Shown: positions 17,841 through 23,871 of the stretch, piece by piece
Numbering within the stretch: the stretch's first letter is position 1
Layout: each line of letters opens with the position of its first letter
DNA from: an uncultured Pelagibacteraceae bacterium
Lineage (GTDB): Bacteria > Pseudomonadota > Alphaproteobacteria > Pelagibacterales > Pelagibacteraceae
NCBI GenBank assembly: GCA_902633885.1
Contig: CACPIK010000007.1
Span: 1-23,871, forward strand
DNA length: 23,871 nt
Direction: 5' to 3'
Translations under genes and position numbers: made by a program
Notes under the pieces: generated by a model
The model's input: only the letters and a program-made list of their open reading frames with translations
Databases searched by the model: none
What the model was told of the DNA's origin: nothing

Positions 17841-17851
17841 AAATATAATGA

Positions 17852-18964
17852 ATGTCATTAAAAAAGTTTAATTTTAATGTTCTTCAAGAGGAAAACAATT
17901 CACGATTAGGTACAATAGAAACTCACAGAGGTAAAATTAACACACCTGCCTTTATGCCAGTAGGAACTCAAGCTACAGTTAAAGGCGCTTTTATAGACGA
18001 TGTAATAAAAACTGGAAGTGAAATAATTTTATGTAATACATATCATTTAATGATTAGACCTGGCACAGAAAGAATAGAATTATCTGGGGGTTTGCATAAT
18101 TTTATGAATTGTAAATTGCCAATTTTAACTGACTCTGGAGGTTTCCAGGTCATGTCATTATCAAAATTTAATAAAGTTGATAGAGAGAAAGGTGCAATAT
18201 TTCAGTCTCATATTGATGGTAAACAATTTATCTTAAGTCCAGAAGAAAGCATAAAAGTACAAAAAAAACTTAATTCAGATATTGTTATGGTAATGGATGA
18301 ATGTCCAAAAAACACCAATGACTATAATAAAATCAAAAATTCAATGGAAATTTCTATGCATTGGGCAAAAAGATCAAAAGATGAATTTGGTTTAAATCCA
18401 CATAAAGCTTTATTCGGCATTGTTCAAGGGGGATTGTTCGATGATTTAAGAATTAAGTCATTAAATCATTTAATTGAAATAGATTTTGATGGATATGCGT
18501 TAGGTGGTTTAGCAGTTGGCGAAAGTCAAAGTGAAATGTTTAAAGTTTTAGATAATATAAAAAATTTTTTACCTAAAAATAAACCAAGATATTTAATGGG
18601 TGTTGGTACACCATCTGATATTTTAGGTGCTGTAAAGAGAGGTATTGATATGTTCGATTGCGTGTTGCCTACACGATCAGGTAGAACTGGCTTAGCTTTT
18701 ACATGGAATGGTAGAGTTCAAATTAGAAATTCAATTTACAAATTTGACAATAGTCCTTTAGATGAAAATGTTTCTATATTTAATTTAAATAAGTATTCAA
18801 AAAACTATTTAAATCATCTTTATAATACTAACGAAATTCTAGCATCAATGCTTTTAACCTTAAATAATATCAACTTTTACCAAGAACTTATGATTGAAAT
18901 TAGAAAGAATATTAAAAATGGAACTTTTGAAGAGTTCCATGATAAGTTTATTAATATTTTGTAA
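17852..18964 (+). CDS. tgt: tRNA-guanine transglycosylase lacking the zinc-site cysteines
   Basis: Exchanges guanine 34 of GUN-anticodon tRNAs for a queuosine precursor; 370 residues, full length. Catalytic and pocket residues are present: D94 in LTDSGGFQV (general base), D149-E-C151 in MVMDECPKN, Q192 in GIVQGG, G218-G219-L-A-V222, and nucleophile D269 in MFDCVLPTR. Cys151 and Val222 are the bacterial (preQ1-type) residues. The structural zinc site normally reads C-x-C-x2-C plus a later His. Here the perfectly alignable segment PLDENVSIFNLNKYSKNYL has V307, I309 and L312, and N338 replaces the His in LLTLNNINFYQ. The rest of the fold, NEIL...FYQELM included, is normal, so it is not a broken gene. 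It ends 11 bp before a tRNA-Lys promoter. Confidence 0.95.
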   Translation: MSLKKFNFNVLQEENNSRLGTIETHRGKINTPAFMPVGTQATVKGAFIDDVIKTGSEIILCNTYHLMIRPGTERIELSGGLHNFMNCKLPILTDSGGFQVMSLSKFNKVDREKGAIFQSHIDGKQFILSPEESIKVQKKLNSDIVMVMDECPKNTNDYNKIKNSMEISMHWAKRSKDEFGLNPHKALFGIVQGGLFDDLRIKSLNHLIEIDFDGYALGGLAVGESQSEMFKVLDNIKNFLPKNKPRYLMGVGTPSDILGAVKRGIDMFDCVLPTRSGRTGLAFTWNGRVQIRNSIYKFDNSPLDENVSIFNLNKYSKNYLNHLYNTNEILASMLLTLNNINFYQELMIEIRKNIKNGTFEEFHDKFINIL

Positions 18965-18974
18965 ATTTTATACA

Positions 18975-19002
18975 TTGATAAATAAACAAAAATCAATATA
19001 AA
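18975..19002 (+). promoter_or_regulatory. Promoter of tRNA-Lys
   Basis: TTGATA (18975-18980) and TATAAA (18997-19002), separated by 16 bp, each match the sigma-70 consensus at five of six positions. Predicted initiation near 19009 leaves a leader of about nine bases before the mature tRNA at 19018. The boxes start 11 bp after the tgt stop. Confidence 0.6.
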
Positions 19003-19017
19003 ACATCTTATTGGTAG

Positions 19018-19093
<76 letters not shown>

Positions 19094-19101
19094 CTAAAGT
19101 C

Positions 19102-19923
19102 TCATACTAAAGGTGGGTACTCTAATAAAACCTCATTCATCCATTCATTAATTTTATTTATTCGATTTTCATTTGAAGGGTGTGTGCTTAAAAATACTGG
19201 TGGCTCTTTTCCTTTATTTGCTTCTTTCATCCTCTCCCATATTTTGGCTGTTTCTCTAATGTCATATCCAGATAGTGAAGCAAAAATTAAACCTAGATAG
19301 TCTGCTTCACTCTCTTGCTTTCTGTTAAAAGGATTCATTATTCCTATTTGAGAGAGCAGTCCAACTGTATTCATTCCTGTTGTTCTATTGACTTGGGATA
19401 TTTTGCCGCCAGTAGCGATATCAATAATTCCAGTTGCTGTATTAACAAGAACACCTCTGCTTGCTCTTTCTACAGAATGTTTGGCAACCGCATGAGCTAT
19501 TTCATGACCCATTACAGCAGCAAGACCATCATCATTTTTCGTTATGTCTAACATTCCTGTATAAAAAGCAATTTTACCACCTGGCATACACCATGCATTT
19601 CTTACTTTTTTATTATCAATTAAAATATATTCCCATTGAAAATTTGCTGTTGGATCAGGCATATTATTTTTATCGAAATATTGTGATATAGAATTTTCTA
19701 TTTTTGAACCAATTTCAATAATTTTATTTAAACTTTCTTTATCATCACTTAATTTTTCCTTTTTTTTAACTTTTTCAAAAATTTCTGCAGCTTGAGCATT
19801 TAGTTTTGATTCTGGTATTAATTTTAACTGACGTCTTTCTGTAATTGGTGTAGTGGTGCATGAATGAAAACCCAATGAAAAACAACCACAACCTAATAAA
19901 TATATGAAATTTCTTCTATTCAC
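19102..19923 (-). CDS. M48-family zinc metalloprotease, probable (Tat-type) lipoprotein
   Basis: Envelope metalloprotease of the LoiP/BepA-like M48 group; 273 residues. The zinc motif is H140-E-I-A-H144, with the third ligand and conserved Asp in E204-S-E-A-D208. The N-terminus MNRRNFIYLLG carries a twin-Arg followed by hydrophobic residues, resembling a Tat signal. Lipidation is most likely at Cys22, since the following TTTPITERRQL matches the C-(S/T)-T-N-P-V-T-G-R-x-QL start of mature relatives; the residues just before it (FHS) are a weak lipobox, and Cys12 and Cys14 also occur. No C-terminal TPR region is present. A role in protein quality control of the envelope is inferred from the family. 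The gene is divergent from the DUF502 gene and convergent with tRNA-Lys. Confidence 0.9.
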   Translation of the reverse strand: MNRRNFIYLLGCGCFSLGFHSCTTTPITERRQLKLIPESKLNAQAAEIFEKVKKKEKLSDDKESLNKIIEIGSKIENSISQYFDKNNMPDPTANFQWEYILIDNKKVRNAWCMPGGKIAFYTGMLDITKNDDGLAAVMGHEIAHAVAKHSVERASRGVLVNTATGIIDIATGGKISQVNRTTGMNTVGLLSQIGIMNPFNRKQESEADYLGLIFASLSGYDIRETAKIWERMKEANKGKEPPVFLSTHPSNENRINKINEWMNEVLLEYPPLV

Positions 19924-19934
19924 TTTTAATAATA

Positions 19935-19942
19935 ATTATAAT
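19935..19942. promoter_or_regulatory. Symmetric -10-like element between two divergent genes
   Basis: The palindrome ATTATAAT contains TATAAT on the + strand (19937-19942, facing the DUF502 gene) and on the - strand (19940-19935, facing the M48 gene). The + start would be near 19949. The - transcript would begin within about five bases of its ATG. No good -35 is visible for either direction. Confidence 0.3.
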
Positions 19943-19971
19943 ACATCTATTTATTAATCACAATTATATAT

Positions 19972-20598
19972 ATGAGTACATTTAAAAGAAAAAGGATATC
20001 AATACTTGCTAGATTAAGAAACTATTTTATTACAGGTATAGTAGTTTTAGTTCCTATTGGTATAACTTTATATTTAACAAAATTTTTTATATCAATTTCA
20101 TCGAAGTTAATTCCACAAGGAATAAATCCAAATAGTTATTTACCTTTTGCGATACCAGGTCTTGAAATAGTTTTGTCCATTATTTTTATTACATTTATAG
20201 GTGGATTGTCATTATCATTTATAGGAAAAAAGTTTCTTCAGATTTTTAATGATGTTCTTAAAAAAATTCCAATTTTAAGAACCATATATTCGGCAATAGG
20301 TCAAATGACTGAAACTTTGGCTCCTAAGTCTGGTGGTGCAAAAAAAAGTGTTGTTCTTATTGAATATCCTAGAAAAGGATCTTGGGCAGTCGGTTTTGCA
20401 ACCAAAGAAAATAAAGGTGAAATATCAAAAAAAACAAATACTGATTTGGTAAATGTTTTTGTTCCCACAACACCAAATCCAACAAGTGGTTTTTTATTAA
20501 TGTTTCCTAAAAATGAGATAGTTTATTTAGATATGAGTTTTGAGGAAGCTTCAAAATTTATTGTTTCAGCCGGAACATCCGATAACAATTCTAAATAG
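19972..20598 (+). CDS. DUF502 family membrane protein
   Basis: A 208-residue protein of the uncharacterised DUF502 family. It has a basic N-terminus (FKRKRISILARLRNYFITG) and two transmembrane helices (~17-38 and ~56-82). The soluble remainder carries the family features KIPILRTIYSAIGQMTETL, VVLIEYPRKGSWAVGFATKE, VFVPTTPNPTSGFLLMFPK and YLDMSFEEASKFIVSAG. Function is unknown to me. DUF502 genes commonly sit beside recG in alphaproteobacteria, as here. Its stop overlaps the convergent recG stop by 8 bp (20591-20598), so no terminator separates them. Confidence 0.93.
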   Translation: MSTFKRKRISILARLRNYFITGIVVLVPIGITLYLTKFFISISSKLIPQGINPNSYLPFAIPGLEIVLSIIFITFIGGLSLSFIGKKFLQIFNDVLKKIPILRTIYSAIGQMTETLAPKSGGAKKSVVLIEYPRKGSWAVGFATKENKGEISKKTNTDLVNVFVPTTPNPTSGFLLMFPKNEIVYLDMSFEEASKFIVSAGTSDNNSK

Positions 20599-22633
20599 AA
20601 TCATTAATTATTGAAACTTTATCATACAACTTTATCAATTTATTATAACTTTCAAAATTAAAGTTATTTTTTTCAATTTCTTTAATTTGAGTTTCTGCTA
20701 AATAAAATAGATCTTTATGTTGAATAGGGTCTGCTAAATTATATTTTTTTATACCACTTTGCTTAAAGCCAAGTATATCACCATATCCACGAATTTTTAA
20801 GTCTTCTTCGGCAATTTTAAAACCATCATTGCTATTTTTTAGAATTGATATCCTTTTACGTGCATTTTTACTTAAATTTGATTTAAAAATTAATATGCAT
20901 GTTGCTTCTCTTTCACCTCTTCCTACTCTTCCTCTTAATTGATGTAATTGTGTTAAACCATATTTATTTGCGTTTTCTATTACAATAACATTAGCATTTG
21001 GAAAATCTATACCAACCTCTATTACCGTTGTTGAGACAAGAATATCAATTTTTTTTTCACTAAATTTTTTTAATACTAAATCCTTTTGATCTTTAGTCAT
21101 TGCACCATGTATAATATCTACTCTATCTTTAAAAATTTTGCTTAAAGTCTGATATTTTTTTACTGCAGATTGATGATCTATTTTTTTAGATTCATTTATC
21201 AAAGGACAAACCCAAAATACTTGGTTTTTATTAATGATTTCTTTGTTAATAAATTTTATTACTTCATTAATTTTTAATTCATTTTTACTGTATGTTTTAA
21301 TTGGCTTTCTATTTTTAGGTTTAGTTTTAATTAATGAAATATCCATGTCCCCATATATTGTCATCATCATTGTTCTTGGTATAGGTGTGGCTGACATAAC
21401 CAATACATCACAATCATCGCCACCTTTATCTGAAAGTTTTTTTCTTTGATTAACACCAAATTTATGTTGTTCATCAATAATAATAAGTCCTAAATTTTTA
21501 TAAGATATTTTCTTTTGAAATAATGAATGAGTACCAATTAACATATTTATTTTATTTTTTGATAAATTGTTTAAAATTTTTTTTCTATATTTGTAATCTG
21601 TTTTGCTTGTTAAAAGTTCAGCATTACAATAATTTTTAAAATTCTCTTGTATATATTTAAAATGTTGAATAGCTAATATTTCTGTAGGTGCCATTATAGC
21701 AACTTGATATCCTGCCTTTATGGCATTTAATGCGGCAATTACTGATATAATGGTTTTTCCCGAACCCACATCTCCTTGTAATAATCTAAACATTTTTTGT
21801 TTAGATTTCATATCGTTATTAATATTATCTAAAGCTAGAATTTGATCGTTAGTAAGTTTAAATTTTAATTTTTTCAGTATTTTATTTTGATAATCAAAAT
21901 TAAATATTTTATTTTTTTTTTTAATTTTTTTTATTTTACTTCTGATTTTTGATGATAATAAAAAATTAGCAAATATTTCATCAAAAGCTAATCTTTTAAA
22001 ATACTTGCTCGATCTTATCAAATTGATATCATTATTGTGGATTTTAATAATAGATTCTTTCCAAGAAACATTTTCAAAAATTTTTGAGATTTCTGCTGGT
22101 AGCCATTCATCTAAATCTGGTATTTTTTTAATTACATTGTTAATTATTTGATTATATTTATTTAATGTTAAGCCTTCTGTTAAACTATACTTATAATCAT
22201 TACTAATAACATTTTTGATATCAGAATTAACAAGTGATGGATTTACAAATTGAAAGCTATTTCTAAAATGTCCAGCTTTTCCTTTTATTAATACTTCCTT
22301 ATTTAACGGTAATATTTTTCTTATGTATCCTTCGTAACTATTAAAAAAAATGCATTCTAATTTATTATTATTTTTTTGACATATAACTTTATTAGGTAGG
22401 TTTCTAATTCTAGGAAAGTTATATTTTATAGGAACTACTTTTATATTATAAAGTTTGCCTATTTGGATATTTTCTATTTCAGTATCTTCTGAAGTTTCAA
22501 TTTTTGACAAAGGCAAATGCCAAAGAAGATCAAATATTGTAAATATTCTTTTTCTATTTAACAAACCTGCTGTTTTTTTTCCAACACCATTAACTGTATT
22601 AATTGGTGACAATAAATATTCAAAATTGCTCAT
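20591..22633 (-). CDS. recG: ATP-dependent DNA helicase RecG
   Basis: Branch-migration helicase that remodels stalled replication forks and Holliday junctions; 680 residues with the start chosen here. The N-terminal wedge domain begins MSNFEYLLSPINTVNGVGKKTAGLL, the usual RecG opening with a helix-hairpin-helix-like GVG. Helicase motifs: Walker A GDVGSGKT (287-294), DEQH (387-390), SATPIPRT, then STTVIEVGIDFPNAN and QLHQLRGRVGRG. A longer form starting at 22669 (12 extra hydrophobic residues) would overlap the first codons of sdhE; the alignment with RecG starts favours 22633. The sequence is very Lys/Asn-rich, but all motifs are intact. Confidence 0.95.
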   Translation of the reverse strand: MSNFEYLLSPINTVNGVGKKTAGLLNRKRIFTIFDLLWHLPLSKIETSEDTEIENIQIGKLYNIKVVPIKYNFPRIRNLPNKVICQKNNNKLECIFFNSYEGYIRKILPLNKEVLIKGKAGHFRNSFQFVNPSLVNSDIKNVISNDYKYSLTEGLTLNKYNQIINNVIKKIPDLDEWLPAEISKIFENVSWKESIIKIHNNDINLIRSSKYFKRLAFDEIFANFLLSSKIRSKIKKIKKKNKIFNFDYQNKILKKLKFKLTNDQILALDNINNDMKSKQKMFRLLQGDVGSGKTIISVIAALNAIKAGYQVAIMAPTEILAIQHFKYIQENFKNYCNAELLTSKTDYKYRKKILNNLSKNKINMLIGTHSLFQKKISYKNLGLIIIDEQHKFGVNQRKKLSDKGGDDCDVLVMSATPIPRTMMMTIYGDMDISLIKTKPKNRKPIKTYSKNELKINEVIKFINKEIINKNQVFWVCPLINESKKIDHQSAVKKYQTLSKIFKDRVDIIHGAMTKDQKDLVLKKFSEKKIDILVSTTVIEVGIDFPNANVIVIENANKYGLTQLHQLRGRVGRGEREATCILIFKSNLSKNARKRISILKNSNDGFKIAEEDLKIRGYGDILGFKQSGIKKYNLADPIQHKDLFYLAETQIKEIEKNNFNFESYNKLIKLYDKVSIINDSI

Positions 22634-22659
22634 TAAATATATATATATGTTTATAAAAA

Positions 22660-22905
22660 ATGAATTCAAATAAACAAAATCTAATTAACAAGATAATTTA
22701 TAGATCAAATTATAGAGGCACCAAGGAAATGGATATTTTTATGGGTAGATTTGTTAAATCTATAGTAAAAGACCTATCTGTTGAAGACCTAAATGATCTA
22801 GATTTGCTTGTTAACATGAATGATGAAGATATAAAAAAAATTATTGATGGAAGAAAGGAATTTATTAATACAAATATTTTAAAATACCTCAAAGGTTTTA
22901 AATAA
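22660..22905 (+). CDS. sdhE: FAD assembly factor SdhE
   Basis: Small helical protein (81 residues; YgfY/DUF339 family, Sdh5-like) that promotes covalent FAD attachment to succinate dehydrogenase flavoprotein. The diagnostic RGTKEMD (19-25) matches the conserved RGxxE(M/L)D motif, followed by a family-like acidic helical region, LSVEDLNDLDLLVNMNDEDIKKII. A recG-sdhE divergent pair is common in alphaproteobacteria, where mfd often follows; here a tRNA-Ser lies on the opposite strand one base after the sdhE stop. Confidence 0.92.
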   Translation: MNSNKQNLINKIIYRSNYRGTKEMDIFMGRFVKSIVKDLSVEDLNDLDLLVNMNDEDIKKIIDGRKEFINTNILKYLKGFK

Positions 22906-22906
22906 A

Positions 22907-22996
22907 TGGCGGAGAGACTGGGATTCGAACCCAGGAAAGAGTTGCCCCTTTGCCGGTTTTCAAGACCGGTGCTTTCAACCGCTCAGCCATCTCTCC
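22907..22996 (-). tRNA. tRNA-Ser(UGA)
   Basis: On the - strand the acceptor stem GGAGAGA (22996-22990) pairs with TCTCTCC (22917-22911). The anticodon stem CCGGT/ACCGG encloses CTTGAAA with anticodon TGA, and a long variable arm marks a class II tRNA (Ser). The T arm has GGTTCGAATCC. The discriminator is G, the usual serine base, and CCA is encoded (22909-22907). Total length is 90 nt. The 3' end lies one base from the stop of the convergent sdhE. Confidence 0.97.
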
Positions 22997-23020
22997 ATAA
23001 GTTAGTTTTTATAAGTAAAA

Positions 23021-23026
23021 TTTATA
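23021..23026 (-). promoter_or_regulatory. Possible -10 box of tRNA-Ser
   Basis: TATAAA on the - strand lies 25 bases ahead of the mature tRNA-Ser 5' end, a sensible promoter distance. The -35 region (about 23043-23048, CTTAAA) is weak. The 95-bp gap 22997-23091 must also serve the divergent transporter gene; I see no clear box for that direction. Confidence 0.3.
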
Positions 23027-23091
23027 ATTAAACAACTGTTTTTTTAAGTATTTAACATATTAAAATTATGTAATAGTTGTTTTCAATCTCA

Positions 23092-23871
23092 ATGGATAAT
23101 AAAAATTTCAATAAAGGAATATTTTTAACAGCATTAGGTTCATTTTGGTGGGGTTTTTTTGGAGTAATATATTTTAAATATATTTCATTTGCTGGTCATA
23201 TTGAAGTTGTAATACATCGTAGCATTTGGACTACAGCAACACTATTGATAACAACATTTATTTTTTCAAAGTGGAAAATTTTTTTTAATTTAATAAAAGA
23301 TACTAGAAAATTATTTATATTATTCATATCTGGAATTTTAATTTTTACAAATTGGGCTGTTTGGATATTTGCAATTTCTACAGATCGTGTAATTGATGCA
23401 AGTTTTGGTTATTTTATAATGCCAATTATAAGTATTTTCTTAGGTTATTTTTTTTTGAAAGAAAAAATTAGTAAAAAAGGAAAAATATCAATATTAATTG
23501 TTTTATTTTCAATTATTTATTTACTTTTGATTGATTTTAAATCAATACCTTGGGTTGGTTTAATTGTTGCTATAAGTTGGAGCACTTATAACTTAGTTAG
23601 AAAAAAAATTAATGTAGACACTGATATAGGTTTATTAATTGAAAGCTTATTTATTTTTCCATTTGTAAGTTTGGCCTTTTATATTATTACCAAAAATAAT
23701 TTTAATGACTTTGATTTTTCAAATCCATCTTTGATGATAATTTTGATGTTGGCTGGCCCTATGACTGTGATTCCTTTATTTTTATATGTAAGAGGGGTTG
23801 AGCTTTGTGGCCTTGGACCAACAGGTATGATTTTTTACATAACACCAACTTTGCAATTTTTATTAGGATAT
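23092..23871 (+). CDS. RarD/EamA-type membrane transporter (3' end outside window)
   Basis: The frame is open from the ATG at 23092 to the right edge (260 codons, no stop). It encodes a polytopic protein of the drug/metabolite transporter superfamily. The order of conserved segments follows RarD: an N-terminal FWWGFFGVIYFKYI helix, IEVVIHRSIWT (E..THR.IWS in E. coli RarD), FTNWAVWIFAI, VIDASFGYFIMPIISIFLGYFFLKE (EASLGYFINPL in RarD), YNLVRKKI, LLIESLFIFP and GPTGMIFYITPTLQFLLGY. About nine helices are visible and ten are expected. The substrate is unknown; RarD itself was named from chloramphenicol-sensitivity work and its natural substrate is not settled. It starts a new + unit 95 bp from the divergent tRNA-Ser. 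Confidence 0.88.
   Translation, partial: MDNKNFNKGIFLTALGSFWWGFFGVIYFKYISFAGHIEVVIHRSIWTTATLLITTFIFSKWKIFFNLIKDTRKLFILFISGILIFTNWAVWIFAISTDRVIDASFGYFIMPIISIFLGYFFLKEKISKKGKISILIVLFSIIYLLLIDFKSIPWVGLIVAISWSTYNLVRKKINVDTDIGLLIESLFIFPFVSLAFYIITKNNFNDFDFSNPSLMIILMLAGPMTVIPLFLYVRGVELCGLGPTGMIFYITPTLQFLLGY

Noticed and set aside
17841..17851. Possible preQ1 riboswitch ahead of tgt
   Set aside because: Only 11 bp separate tgt from the cyclophilin gene, too little for an aptamer, and no pseudoknot-like sequence is visible.
18770..18865. Tgt as a pseudogene because of the missing zinc ligands
   Set aside because: The frame is full length, all catalytic and pocket residues are kept, and flanking residues around the lost ligands remain conserved.
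23031..23081. Inverted repeat AACAACT (23031-23037) / AGTTGTT (23075-23081) ahead of the transporter gene
   Set aside because: Seven-base arms with a 37-base loop in AT-rich sequence are expected by chance; there is no supporting operator context.

Overview
The window is a very AT-rich, tightly packed stretch of bacterial chromosome. The gene order is alphaproteobacterial: dgt-argS-[SPOR slot]-nagZ-scpA-scpB-tatABC-serS, yajC-secD-secF, divergent uvrA/ssb followed by gyrA-coaD-ppi-tgt, then recG-sdhE. Low G+C, Lys/Asn/Ile-rich proteins, intergenic gaps mostly of 0-95 bp, frequent ATGA/TAATG start-stop overlaps and no mobile DNA together suggest a streamlined SAR11-like (Pelagibacterales) marine bacterium or a near relative. 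This assignment is inferred from gene order and composition; no database was searched.

Layout. Bases 1-7373 (+) form one apparent operon: the end of a dGTPase-like gene, arginyl-tRNA synthetase, a small membrane protein, NagZ (cell-wall recycling), ScpA/ScpB (condensin partners), TatA/B/C (folded-protein export) and seryl-tRNA synthetase. Bases 7429-10175 (+) encode YajC-SecD-SecF, the accessory complex of the Sec translocon. Bases 10172-13684 (-) hold uvrA and, downstream of it, a short membrane protein resembling the membrane domain of PuuD urate hydroxylase. Bases 13767-18964 (+) hold ssb, gyrA, coaD, a secreted cyclophilin and tgt, starting from a visible TATAAT box. Bases 18997-19093 carry a promoter and tRNA-Lys(UUU). 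An M48 metalloprotease lipoprotein (-) and a DUF502 membrane protein (+) are divergent. recG (-) and sdhE (+) are divergent. tRNA-Ser(UGA) (-) and the start of a RarD/EamA-type transporter (+) close the window. No gene-free stretch exceeds 100 bases.

Most of the content is conserved housekeeping. I found no clear new multi-gene system, CRISPR array, prophage or insertion sequence. The best leads are small departures from family norms. The Tgt enzyme keeps its catalytic and substrate residues but has lost all four zinc ligands, and queA is absent from its usual neighbouring position. The slot between argS and nagZ, which usually encodes a SPOR-domain protein, holds only an 87-residue one-helix protein; a 10-A run near its end could allow slippage into the nagZ frame. 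The PuuD-like protein has no cytochrome c domain. GyrA has Gln at the quinolone-determining Ser83 position. Convergent genes overlap at their stop codons, leaving no room for terminators.
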